DNA of 64,000 nt from Paenibacillus amylolyticus (GTDB lineage: Bacteria > Bacillota > Bacilli > Paenibacillales > Paenibacillaceae). Position numbers and translations under genes: made by a program. The notes under the pieces are model-generated. The model saw only the letters and a list, made by a program, of their open reading frames with translations, ran no database searches and was not told where the DNA came from. Positions 9,416 through 17,700 of the stretch are shown here, piece by piece. The stretch covers positions 1,426,001 to 1,490,000 of the forward strand of contig NZ_CP121451.1 in the NCBI RefSeq assembly GCF_029689945.1, written 5' to 3'. Each line of letters starts with the position of its first letter. Positions within the stretch are counted from its first letter, which is position 1.

Positions 9416-10594
9416 ATGTCTTTACAATGGGATGAAGGGACATATACAGTCACACGGCGAACGGAGTCCATTCGTCTGCTCGCCAAGGAATTTGCACTTC
9501 TGCATTTTCTGTATGAAAACAAGGAAAAGGCCTTTACCCGCAGCCAGCTGCTGGATCGGGTATGGCCGCTGGAATATCCGGTTGAACGCACCGTGGACGA
9601 TCATATCTATCGCCTGCGCAAGAAATTAAAACGTTGGGATGAGATCCGTCTGGATACGGTACGGGGCTATGGATACCGGCTTGCTGTGCATGATAACAAG
9701 TCCGCTCTACCCGCCAGCCCCTCTGCTCAGGACCCGGAAATGCAGGAAGTTATTCACGGATTACTTCGTAAATATCACTTGTTTGGGCAGGGAAATGCCA
9801 TACAGACCCTGGTTCAACAGCAGGAAGCGCTTGGCATTCAGATTGTGCCGTATTATCAGTTGTATATCCATTTTATACAGGGCGATCTGGAATGGCTAAT
9901 TACAACAAAGGAAATTTCTTTTGAAGAGCGTTTATACTGGTTACTCATTTTTGTTCATTCGCTAATTGAACCATCAGAAAGCTTACCCTTATATGAGCAA
10001 GCATTAAATTCATCGGCATTATCTGCGGAATTGCTTCGAGAACTCCGCATTTTGAACATCATTGAACTCTATGCAGAGGTAGGTCAATACGAGCGTGCCC
10101 GGATGCAACTGGAGGAGACGTATCGTCTGATAGAGACAGACGAGCTCAAGAATTTCAGACTGCCGGTAGCCCTTGCAGCGTTATACGTGGAACTGTGGGG
10201 TGGTAGCGGTGAAGCTGTTGAGGCTCAAATGGCAGTGCTGCGTGCAGGATTGAAGGATGCCCCCTATCTGCGGGAGATCGGGCGTTTTCAGGTGATGGAA
10301 GGTTTATGGTTGCTTCGGCAAGGACGAGTGCGTGAAGCGGAACTTAGGATGGATGACGGACTGGACGTGTTGAAAATGTCGCTGAACGCACCGCTATATC
10401 TGAATGCTGCATATCAGATTCTCCTGTTCATGGATCAACATCGAATGGAAGGCAGACTGCGCAGTAAATATCGTCAAGTGTATACAGAGATCGGTAAAAA
10501 TTATGGTGTTCCCACCTATAAACAACGAATTGTAGATGAAATACGTAAATTTTTATCCCCTATCTCCCCATCCTCTGATCTTCCTCTGATATAA
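9416..10594 (+). CDS. Winged-helix regulator with C-terminal TPR-like region
   Basis: 392 residues without a receiver domain. Residues ~1-95 form an OmpR-type winged helix (LLAKEFALLHFLYENKEKAF, TRSQLLDRVWPLEYPVERTV, DDHIYRLRKKLKRWD, DTVRGYGYRL). The rest is helical and TPR-like (ELYAEVGQYERARMQLEETY, LWLLRQGRVREAELRMDDGL), an architecture recalling SARP/BTAD regulators. ATG 9416 has AGGAGG at the right spacing. The MFS gene follows in the same direction after about 70 bases, so control of that exporter is a reasonable guess. The ligand is unknown. Confidence 0.75.
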   Translation: MSLQWDEGTYTVTRRTESIRLLAKEFALLHFLYENKEKAFTRSQLLDRVWPLEYPVERTVDDHIYRLRKKLKRWDEIRLDTVRGYGYRLAVHDNKSALPASPSAQDPEMQEVIHGLLRKYHLFGQGNAIQTLVQQQEALGIQIVPYYQLYIHFIQGDLEWLITTKEISFEERLYWLLIFVHSLIEPSESLPLYEQALNSSALSAELLRELRILNIIELYAEVGQYERARMQLEETYRLIETDELKNFRLPVALAALYVELWGGSGEAVEAQMAVLRAGLKDAPYLREIGRFQVMEGLWLLRQGRVREAELRMDDGLDVLKMSLNAPLYLNAAYQILLFMDQHRMEGRLRSKYRQVYTEIGKNYGVPTYKQRIVDEIRKFLSPISPSSDLPLI

Positions 10595-10663
10595 CTCTCT
10601 TATGATTACAGTCAAGGAACACACAGACCACACACGGCTGTAATCAAGGGAGGAAGTACACGT

Positions 10664-12008
10664 ATGACCGTCATTTCAAATGAACCTGCCTCAAATGAAC
10701 CCACCGAATCACCCGCTTCATCTGCGGAATCTTCCAAAAGCTTATGGACCAATCTCCGGTATGTCCGCATGTTTATCGCATACTCGCTGGCTACGTTTGG
10801 AGACTGGTTTGATGCACTCGCCATCCAGGTGATGGTGGCCTACCGATGGGTGCCGATCCGCTGATTATTGCCCTTATTCCTGTATGTATGGCTGTCCCGG
10901 GTATACTGCTGGGCTCTTTTGCAGGTGCACTGGCTGATCGACTGCACAAAGTGAAAATCATGCTCCTGTGTGATGTAATCACGGTGGGATTAACCATTGC
11001 TATTTTATTCGCACCAAGCCCGATATGGCTGCTGCCAATTCTTGCCCTGCGAGCCATGATGGGAGTGTTTCATGTGCCCGCCCAGCAGGCGCTAACCCGC
11101 CAGGTGGTGGCAGAGGAGCATCTATTTCAGGCATCTTCCCTAAATGGTTTTGTGAACCAGTGTTCGAAAGTGGCGGGGCCGCTGCTGGGTGCAGTCATTT
11201 TGGCCTTCTTTTCACCACAGATCTGTATTGTCATTAATGCCTGTACCCGCCTGTTGTCTGGTGCGGTATTATGGCCCTTGCGTCGGTTGGTGGAGAAGTT
11301 GGAGTCCGCTGTATCAGACGGAAATGCTGTTGGTGAAAAGGATGAATCGGAATCCTTGTTCTCCCAGTGGAAGCAGGGTTGGCGTTTTATACGGAGCAGT
11401 CGCACCGTACTGAGTACGATTTGGTTCGGCTGTCTTGGACTCATGGCTATCCTGATGATCGATTATCAATTTACGACTCTGTTTCGGGAAATCAAGCCGG
11501 GGAATGAATCGCTGTTAGGTTGGTTGGGTTCATCGGGAGGTGCCGGAGCCATAGTCATCATTTTGCTGTTAAATCGTTTGCCGAGAATTGGGTATGGGTG
11601 GGGCTAGGTGGAGGATATCTGTTCATCGGGGCTGGAATTGCTGCATTAGGGTGGATTGGCCCACAAACACCTGAAATTTGGGTCTTATTGTGGGGGTTAT
11701 GCATTGGGGTAGGCAATGGGCTCTTCATGGTAACACTGAATTATTTGTTGCAAAAGGAGACCCCTGCTGCCTATGTGGGACGCGTATTCGGCATTCAAAA
11801 TTCACTGTCCAGCGTTGTACTTGTCATAGCTCCACTTGCAGGTGGAGCACTCATTCGAGTTGCAGGACCGAGTCCCACGTTTCAATATATCGGTCTGGCT
11901 ACGCTGGTGATTGGTCTTGCTGGCATACTGCTGCAGCGTATCTTATGGGAGGGGAAACAGCCTCTCATCTCGGAAGCAAAAGAGATCATTCCGCAGGAAT
12001 CGGTCTGA
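10664..12008 (+). CDS. MFS transporter, putative drug efflux type (two frameshifts)
   Basis: About 448 residues once two one-base losses (near 10840-10846 and at the AAA run 11571-11573) are restored. The frame goes from FGDWFDALAIQVMVAY into MGADPLIIALIPVCMAVPGI, then LLGSFAGALADRLHKVKIML (the cytoplasmic loop motif of the superfamily), and later WVGLGGGYLFIGAGIAALGW and TPAAYVGRVFGIQNSLSSVV. This resembles MFS_3/Bcr-type efflux proteins with an ADRLHK loop. GGGAGGAAG precedes the ATG. Substrate cannot be assigned. Confidence 0.8.
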
Positions 12009-12018
12009 GTAAAAATTG

Positions 12019-12055
12019 AACAGCCGCTTCCGTATTGATCGGAAGGCGGTTGTTT
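12019..12055. terminator. Convergent-gene terminator
   Basis: Stem of about 14 pairs with a bulge (12019-12032 with 12040-12054), between the MFS gene and the convergent surface-protein gene. Confidence 0.65.
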
Positions 12056-12088
12056 GCACGTTGCATTTATTGTTCATCATTGAACGAA

Positions 12089-12670
12089 TCATACTTCCCA
12101 CCAAGTGAAATAAGCCGTAGAGGCCATCAGTCCACCAACCGAAAGTGATCCGCTAACAGAGAGGTTTATGGCTTGACCTGGCGGAATTACGTAACGGCCA
12201 ATTTCATTGGACAGTAACGGCCCTGCTTGAAGGGGCATAGCCATCAATGAGGTCGCTCCTAAAGGCGCAGCAGTAGAGAACCGTACGATGGCTACGCTGG
12301 TATTGCTGCTGGAAAGATTGCTGTTCACTGATGGTAGTGTACTGGGAGAGCTGAGTGTTCCATTCGCGGTCAGACTCATGGAACCGCTGAAGGATGACAA
12401 CAGATTCAGCGCAACCGTGATTCCGCCAGAGAGCCTTGATACATATAGGGTTTTCCCACTCCCTGCTGGATTGGCCAGTTGTACCGTGGCGATCACCGTT
12501 CCTCCCAGCAACCCCAGTGTTGTGGAGTTGGTGGAGCCTGCATTGTACAGGTTGCCTGTACTGCCTGCACTATTCTCCGGAGGAGCAACAATGCCGGGAG
12601 AAGTATAGGTGTTGGTGTTGGACGTGTAGACAGGCAGATTCAATGGATTAAATACATTATTGTTCGGCAC
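12089..12670 (-). CDS. Ser/Thr-rich putative surface protein, WWE-ending paralogue 1
   Basis: 193 residues, not assigned to a known family. It is rich in Ser, Thr, Asn, Leu and Gly with almost no charge (SSSNTSVAIVRFSTAAPLGA, PPGQAINLSVSGSLSVGG), suggesting a beta-sandwich exported by an unconventional route, since no signal peptide is visible. It ends in TAYFTWWEV. Its upstream neighbour has the same start (NxNxFN), the internal GSG(K/R)T(L/V)xxxSLSGG-like motif, the IPPGQ motif and the WWE(V/F) end, so they are tandem paralogues. GTG 12670 is chosen because AAAGGAGG lies eight bases upstream and MPNNNVFN then aligns with MTNSNIFN of the paralogue. Confidence 0.7.
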   Translation of the reverse strand: MPNNNVFNPLNLPVYTSNTNTYTSPGIVAPPENSAGSTGNLYNAGSTNSTTLGLLGGTVIATVQLANPAGSGKTLYVSRLSGGITVALNLLSSFSGSMSLTANGTLSSPSTLPSVNSNLSSSNTSVAIVRFSTAAPLGATSLMAMPLQAGPLLSNEIGRYVIPPGQAINLSVSGSLSVGGLMASTAYFTWWEV

Positions 12671-12700
12671 AGTGTGCACCTCCTTTTATCAGGATCATGC

Positions 12701-13234
12701 TTAGAATTCCCACCAGAAGAGGTTAATGGCTGCCGTCTGACTGCCCGTTCCCAAACTAATGGATAATGATTGTCCCGGCGGAACAACAATAGATCCGTTT
12801 AAGTCCAAAGCATATATTCCCGCAGTAAGAGGGATGCTGAGCACGCTTGTGAACGTCCCTCCAAGCGTGCCGGTATTTTGCCTCGTGGTCACGATGCTGG
12901 CGTTGGTGTTGCCAAGCAACGTATTGACGGGTACAGGTGTAGTTCCTACGGTCACAGTACCGCCGGAATATACGACCAGTGTAGCTGCAGCAGTTGTACC
13001 TCCCGACAGGCTGGCAATACGTACTGTTCTGCCACTGCCAGCTGTATTCAGGATCTGAAGCAGAAGGTTTTGGCTGGCAGGAATCGCTATATTATTTGTC
13101 GTCAGGGCGAAAAAACTGCCTGCTGCCGCCGCACCTGCATCTACCGAAGCTTCAATACCCGGGGCTGCATAGGTGTTGGTCAGTTGAGTAAACAGGGGTC
13201 CATTCGACTGGTTGAAAATATTGGAATTTGTCAT
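12701..13234 (-). CDS. Putative surface protein, WWE-ending paralogue 2
   Basis: 177 residues, Thr/Ala/Gly/Ser-rich and nearly uncharged, no signal peptide, ending INLFWWEF. Shared features with the downstream paralogue: start MTNSNIFN, a NTYAAPGI segment, NTAGSGRTVRIASLSGGTT, VVPPGQSLSISLG and the WWE ending. AGAGGGGG stands eight bases before ATG 13234. The two genes are 30 bases apart and surely cotranscribed. Both diverge from a gene pair encoding another beta-domain, and the island holds many glycosyltransferases, so a structural spore- or cell-surface role is inferred. No function is known to me. Confidence 0.7.
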   Translation of the reverse strand: MTNSNIFNQSNGPLFTQLTNTYAAPGIEASVDAGAAAAGSFFALTTNNIAIPASQNLLLQILNTAGSGRTVRIASLSGGTTAAATLVVYSGGTVTVGTTPVPVNTLLGNTNASIVTTRQNTGTLGGTFTSVLSIPLTAGIYALDLNGSIVVPPGQSLSISLGTGSQTAAINLFWWEF

Positions 13235-13303
13235 TTTGTACCCCCTCTGGACAGGTTGTAATGGTTTCATGATCCTTTTTGTTTCGCATGTCCTCATTAC
13301 TTG

Positions 13304-13312
13304 CATTGTATG
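13304..13312 (-). promoter_or_regulatory. Possible mother-cell sigma (SigE/SigK-like) -10 element
   Basis: CATACAATG lies 70 bases before the start of the WWE pair, and a similar CATACGATG lies at 13394-13402 before the divergent gene. Both resemble SigE/SigK -10 boxes, but no convincing -35 was found. Confidence 0.25.
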
Positions 13313-13432
13313 TAAGAACAGGAGAAAGCGTTTGGGAACGGATTGTAAATTCCAAAATAACGGCAGATGCCGTGCCCGTATATACAGTCCGGGCATACGA
13401 TGCGTAAGCACATTTTTTAAGGGGAAATCGAG

Positions 13433-13929
13433 ATGAGTCGAACAGCGAAGCGAAGCAAGAAGAGAATGAAGCAACCAACTAAATATGTCAGCCGCCGCCG
13501 CTCCCGCCATTCCTGCCGCGCTAAATTGCTGAAACCCCCTTGTTCCCGGATTACTCGTCCCCGGTTCAAGCAGGGTGCTTCCTCACGCACGAAACTCCCT
13601 GGTGCTATTCATTGTTTTACAGAGCATACGTATGTCGGGGCCGAAACCAGTAGCAGCATGTATTCACTCCCTGCACAAGACACCTCATCACTCAGCATGT
13701 ACACCTATGGCATTGTGAATCGGGGGAAACATCCGGCTCTTGTACAGATCCAGATCAGTCCCAATGCCTTGGACTATGCTGTGGACAGCCAGGAGGTGAT
13801 CGCGGGGGGCAGACCAAAGCACTGGTGCCATTGCGATTCTTGCATTATACCCGGCTTGCAATCCAATCCGTTGAACCGGATCAACCGACCCGGCTCGATG
13901 TTTACTTTCAGGCGCAGCGTATGCCGTAA
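13433..13929 (+). CDS. Basic N-terminus plus C-terminal beta domain shared with the repeat protein (frameshift)
   Basis: About 165 residues after restoring one G in the run at 13804-13809. The first ~45 residues are very basic (RTAKRSKKRMKQPTKYVSRR). The second half is a beta domain: SLPAQDTSSLSMYTYGIVNR, VQIQISPNALDYAV, then after correction TKALVPLRFLHYTRLAIQSV and RLDVYFQAQRMP. This matches the C-terminus of the next protein (ALPAVTTSVFGTYSFFVYNR, VDVLVPQRFLKYTRLSYRSS, TIDVFFNGQG). The domain resembles uncharacterised DUF6385-type modules of Firmicutes, a recollection rather than a search. Without the correction the C-terminus is a Cys-rich nonsense tail. AAGGGG precedes ATG 13433. Confidence 0.68.
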
Positions 13930-13974
13930 GGGAGTATGATCACACCGATTTGACCAGGGAGGAGGACGAGGCAT

Positions 13975-15341
13975 ATGCCTAACTTTACAACGTTTAATAC
14001 GAATCCGGATAATCTGAGAACGTTGATTTTCGGTCAGGATAGTACAGGCACAGCCCAGCCCGTCAGAACCGATACGAGCGGGAATGTGGTTGGCATTATT
14101 TTGGACGGAACGATCAGTAACATCTCGGGTCTGACTACCGTCACAATTAACGCCGGAACCATTACCAACATCCTGAACGGAACCATCACGAGTGTACTTG
14201 GAGCGACGATCACGGCAGGTACGATTAACAGTGTGCTTGGAGCCACAGTTACAGCGGGTACCCTAACGAACTTGCTGAACGGTACCATCACCAGTGTATT
14301 GGGAGCAACGATTACGGCGGGAACCATCACCAGTGTGCTGGGGCGACCGTAACCGCAGGAACACTGACGAACTTGCTGAATGGTACGATCACCAGTGTAT
14401 TGGGAGCTACGGTGACCGCGGGAACACTGACGAACCTGCTGAATGGTACGATCACAAGTGTACTTGGAGCGACAATTACAGCAGGAACCATCACCAGTGT
14501 GCTCGGAGCCACGGTGACCGCAGGAACACTGACGAACCTGCTGAATGGTACGATCACCAATGTACTTGGAGCTACGATTACGGCGGGAACCATCACGAGT
14601 GTGCTCGGGGCCACGGTGACCGCAGGAACACTGACGAACCTGCTGAATGGTACGATTACCAATGTACTTGGAGCCACGGTGACCGCAGGAACACTAACGA
14701 ACCTGTTGAATGGTACGATCACCAGTGTATTGGGAGCAACCATCACGGCCGGAACCATTACTAGCGTACTTGGGGCGACGATCACAGCAGGTACACTCAC
14801 GAACTTATTGAACGGAACGATTACAAGTGTCCTTGGTGCAACCGTAACTGCAGGAACATTGACGAACCTGCTGAATGGTACGATCACGAGTGTGCTGGGA
14901 GCCACAATTACGGCCGGAACATTGACCAACTTGTTAAACGGAACCATCACCAGTGTACTCGGAGCTACGATTACCGCGGGGACGCTCAGCAGTGTGACGT
15001 CCATTTCACAGAAGAGTTTTCAGGAGTCCCAACTCATTAGCACTCCGACCGCAAACACCTTCACAGCGCTCCCAGCGGTTACAACCAGTGTATTTGGCAC
15101 GTATTCTTTCTTTGTATATAATCGGGGGCCGGGTATAAACCGGGTAGATGCACTGGTTGAGATCAGTGCCAACGGAACGAACTGGTACACGGATGTGACT
15201 ACGGTGACTGGCATTTTGTCCGGATCAGTGGATGTACTCGTACCACAGCGTTTTCTCAAATATACACGTCTTTCCTATCGATCGAGCCTAATTGGCGCGC
15301 CAAGCACGATTGATGTGTTCTTCAATGGACAAGGCACATAA
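13975..15341 (+). CDS. Thr-rich octad-repeat surface protein with C-terminal beta domain (frameshift)
   Basis: About 455 residues after restoring one G in the run 14340-14343. Order: a ~55-residue N-terminal region (NPDNLRTLIFGQDSTGTAQP), a repeat region of about 280 residues, then a ~105-residue C-terminal domain shared with the upstream gene. The repeats combine octads GT(L/I)TN(L/I)LN and GTIT(S/N)VLG joined by A-T-(V/I)-T-A: ten 21-residue units and five 13-residue units, with a partial last unit. Regular hydrophobic, Thr and Gly positions fit a stacked beta-solenoid or fibre shaft, with many Thr for O-glycosylation by the following enzymes. No signal peptide or LPXTG anchor is seen. A terminator follows at 15362. 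Confidence 0.75.
14155..14997 (+). repeat. Coding tandem repeat (63- and 39-base units)
   Basis: DNA counterpart of the octad repeats. Long units are 63 bases and short ones 39, differing by 24 bases (one octad). Units vary at third codon positions, so the array is not a recent perfect duplication, but it may still change length by recombination and is a risk for misassembly. Confidence 0.85.
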
Positions 15342-15361
15342 CCCATATATTTGTCATATAG

Positions 15362-15400
15362 GTACATGGAGTTCCTTTGGTGGACTTCATGTACTTTTTT
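15362..15400 (+). terminator. Terminator between the repeat protein and the first glycosyltransferase
   Basis: Near-perfect stem (15362-15375 with 15380-15394) followed by six T. The next gene's ribosome-binding site begins only six bases later, so glycosyltransferase expression probably depends on read-through. Confidence 0.8.
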
Positions 15401-15417
15401 GTATTGGAGGTGGTTTT

Positions 15418-17700
15418 TTGAATAACCATTTACTTGGAATTCATATGATTGTGCAAAATGAAGAACATCACCTTCCCCGCTGTCTCGACAGCTTCAAGCA
15501 TATCGGCATGGAATGTTATATCACCGATACGGGGTCAACTGACCGCACACCGGAGATCGCCAGAACTTACGGAGCAACGGTGTTGCACGCCCGCTGGCAA
15601 GATGATTTTGCCCATGCGCGAAATATCAGTCTGCCTCTGGCGAGTACGGAATGGGTCCTGTGTTTGGATGCCGATGAGTACGTTACGCAGGGACTGGAAG
15701 AACTGCTGAATTATTTGCCCCAAGTCCATAAAAGCATCTCAAGATTACGGATTACTATAGAAAATAGATACGGTGAAGGGGTGGAAGAGCGGGTTATCTC
15801 CCAGCCAGTGAGACTATTCCGTAATCATCAGGGATATCGATATGCGGGCCGCGTCCATGAGCAATTGGTTCGTCTTGGCCCAAGCAGGCTTGTCCGGGAT
15901 GAGGTTACGGATATGAATAAGAGTGAGACCCATACCGATGAAGAGAGTGTAATGATTGAGGCTGAACCGCTTGCCCCGCTATGTCTCATTCATGATGGAT
16001 ATCTGGCTTCCACGATTGCGAAGGAACATAAACCAAGACGTAATTTAAAGCTGATCGAACGGGAACTCGCAGATGAGCCTGCACAGCCTTTTCACCTGTA
16101 CAATCTGGGAGTGACGTATTGCCAGCTTGGTCAGATTGAACAGGCCATTGATGCATTCCGTGAATCATTACACCTGACAGAGCTGCTTGCGCCATATCGT
16201 CCCACACTGGTCAGAGATTATGCTAAGACCCTTGTAGCATCGGAATGTTATGACGAGGCACATGCAATTCTGGCTGTGGAAAGGCAGCGTTATCCATCCT
16301 ATGCGGATCTGCAACTGTTGTATGGGGAGACGTTGGAGCAGCAAGGTTTGGAGGAGCGTGCATATCAATCCTATGCCCGAGCAACGGACTGCCGGAAGGG
16401 AACGGATCGTGTTGGACAGAGTGATGGCGGTAGCTCGGTAGACACATCATATGTCATGGAAGCAGGTTCCGATAGTTACAGAGCTTACACCGCGATGGCA
16501 AGACTTGCACAGAAGAGGGGATTCCTTCATGAGTCTGCGCATCTGTACGGGCTGGCTCTGGATAGCATGTTCACCTATGCTCCGGCATGGACTGGGTTGG
16601 CAGATGTACTGCAACAATCCGGTGAAACCGATGAGAACATAGCAGAAGCATTGCTTGCCAGACACAAAGGAAACGAGAAGTCGGGTGACGGTGATTCGAC
16701 TCGTGGTGAAATGCCCCATTCATATGCGGTGACGAATGAGGAGCATCTGGTGCAAGTGATACATGTTCTGGCAGGCTGCGGAGCATATGAGCAGGCATTA
16801 AAAATGCTGGATACAGATGCACGTGCTGCTCGTATCCATGTAGCGGATCAGATCCATTGGATGTTGTGTGCGAATAAGGTTTCTGAAGCACTTCAACTGG
16901 CAGAAGCACACTGGAGCATGGATGATGTGCACGAAGTCAATCTGCCAGTGGAGCACAGAATGGATTGGGCGCTGGCTTGTTGGGCCAATGGATTACGATT
17001 ATCCGAGGCGTTCCTCTCATCTACGTTTCCACAGGAAAAGAACGTATGGAAGGTCATGGATCGACTGTTGGCTCAGTTGACCAAAGAGCCGCGAAGCATG
17101 GAACCTGCGTCATTGGAACAGAAGCTTATGCAATGGAGCCCACAGGCAGAAATGGTAGCAGAGAAGGTTGTGCAGCGAGCCGTAAAGACAGGGCAGCTTA
17201 CACTTGCTGAGCAGCTGCATGAGTTGCGGGCACGGATGATGCGTGACCATTGGGGAACGGCTGTAACTTTACGACGGGAGTTTGCAGGCCTGCTGTATTG
17301 TCAGGGGTATACCCTGATAGCTGCGAACCTCCTAATCCAGTGCATGACCGAGAGCGAGCTGGATGCCGAAGGTTTATTCTGGCTGGGTGAAACGCTGTAT
17401 GCCAAAGGCCATAATGATCAGGCGCTGTCTCTGTTCGAGCAAGCTCTGGAGCGAGAGCCAGATATGCGAGAGGCCCGAGCTGGAGCAGCTGTATGTTACA
17501 TGCAATTGGCAGTGGAAGCGATACGGCAGGAAGGGGTTCGTTCTCCGTCTTCAGGGTCACTTCTGGCACAACATACTGCACTGGAACAGAGGCTGCGTAC
17601 GACCGAAGGCATCCCGTGGCGTACGCCATTCCAAGCGAAGGAAAGGAGGAATCAGCTTGCGAGCGGAACGCATTACCCTATGCATGATCGTGAAGGATGA
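15418..17700 (+). CDS. GT2-family glycosyltransferase with TPR repeats (first of three)
   Basis: 760 residues, intact. The N-terminal GT-A domain shows LGIHMIVQNEEHHLPRCLDS, TDTGSTDRTPEIARTYGATV and the metal-binding DxD in CLDADEYV near residue 83; acceptor-side motifs RLFRNHQGYRYAGRVHEQL follow. The rest is TPR-like (FHLYNLGVTYCQLGQIEQAI, FWLGETLYAKGHNDQALSLF). Such TPR-fused GT2 enzymes are common in Paenibacillus and are thought to modify surface proteins. Start is TTG 15418 behind GGAGGTGG; upstream in-frame codons fall in the repeat-protein gene and terminator. The repeat protein immediately upstream is a natural substrate candidate. Confidence 0.85.
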   Translation: MNNHLLGIHMIVQNEEHHLPRCLDSFKHIGMECYITDTGSTDRTPEIARTYGATVLHARWQDDFAHARNISLPLASTEWVLCLDADEYVTQGLEELLNYLPQVHKSISRLRITIENRYGEGVEERVISQPVRLFRNHQGYRYAGRVHEQLVRLGPSRLVRDEVTDMNKSETHTDEESVMIEAEPLAPLCLIHDGYLASTIAKEHKPRRNLKLIERELADEPAQPFHLYNLGVTYCQLGQIEQAIDAFRESLHLTELLAPYRPTLVRDYAKTLVASECYDEAHAILAVERQRYPSYADLQLLYGETLEQQGLEERAYQSYARATDCRKGTDRVGQSDGGSSVDTSYVMEAGSDSYRAYTAMARLAQKRGFLHESAHLYGLALDSMFTYAPAWTGLADVLQQSGETDENIAEALLARHKGNEKSGDGDSTRGEMPHSYAVTNEEHLVQVIHVLAGCGAYEQALKMLDTDARAARIHVADQIHWMLCANKVSEALQLAEAHWSMDDVHEVNLPVEHRMDWALACWANGLRLSEAFLSSTFPQEKNVWKVMDRLLAQLTKEPRSMEPASLEQKLMQWSPQAEMVAEKVVQRAVKTGQLTLAEQLHELRARMMRDHWGTAVTLRREFAGLLYCQGYTLIAANLLIQCMTESELDAEGLFWLGETLYAKGHNDQALSLFEQALEREPDMREARAGAAVCYMQLAVEAIRQEGVRSPSSGSLLAQHTALEQRLRTTEGIPWRTPFQAKERRNQLASGTHYPMHDREG

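Noticed and set aside
13433..13929. A Cys-rich C-terminus in the uncorrected frame (to 13939)
   Set aside because: Correcting one base gives a beta domain homologous to the next protein, so the Cys-rich tail is an artefact.
14155..14997. CRISPR-like regularity of repeats
   Set aside because: The repeat is in frame, codes for octads, has no constant direct repeat with unique spacers and has no cas genes nearby.
14327..15004. Long minus-strand open frame across the repeat region
   Set aside because: It is the antisense shadow of the repeat; its Val/Pro/Thr pattern comes only from the repeat and it has no ribosome-binding site.
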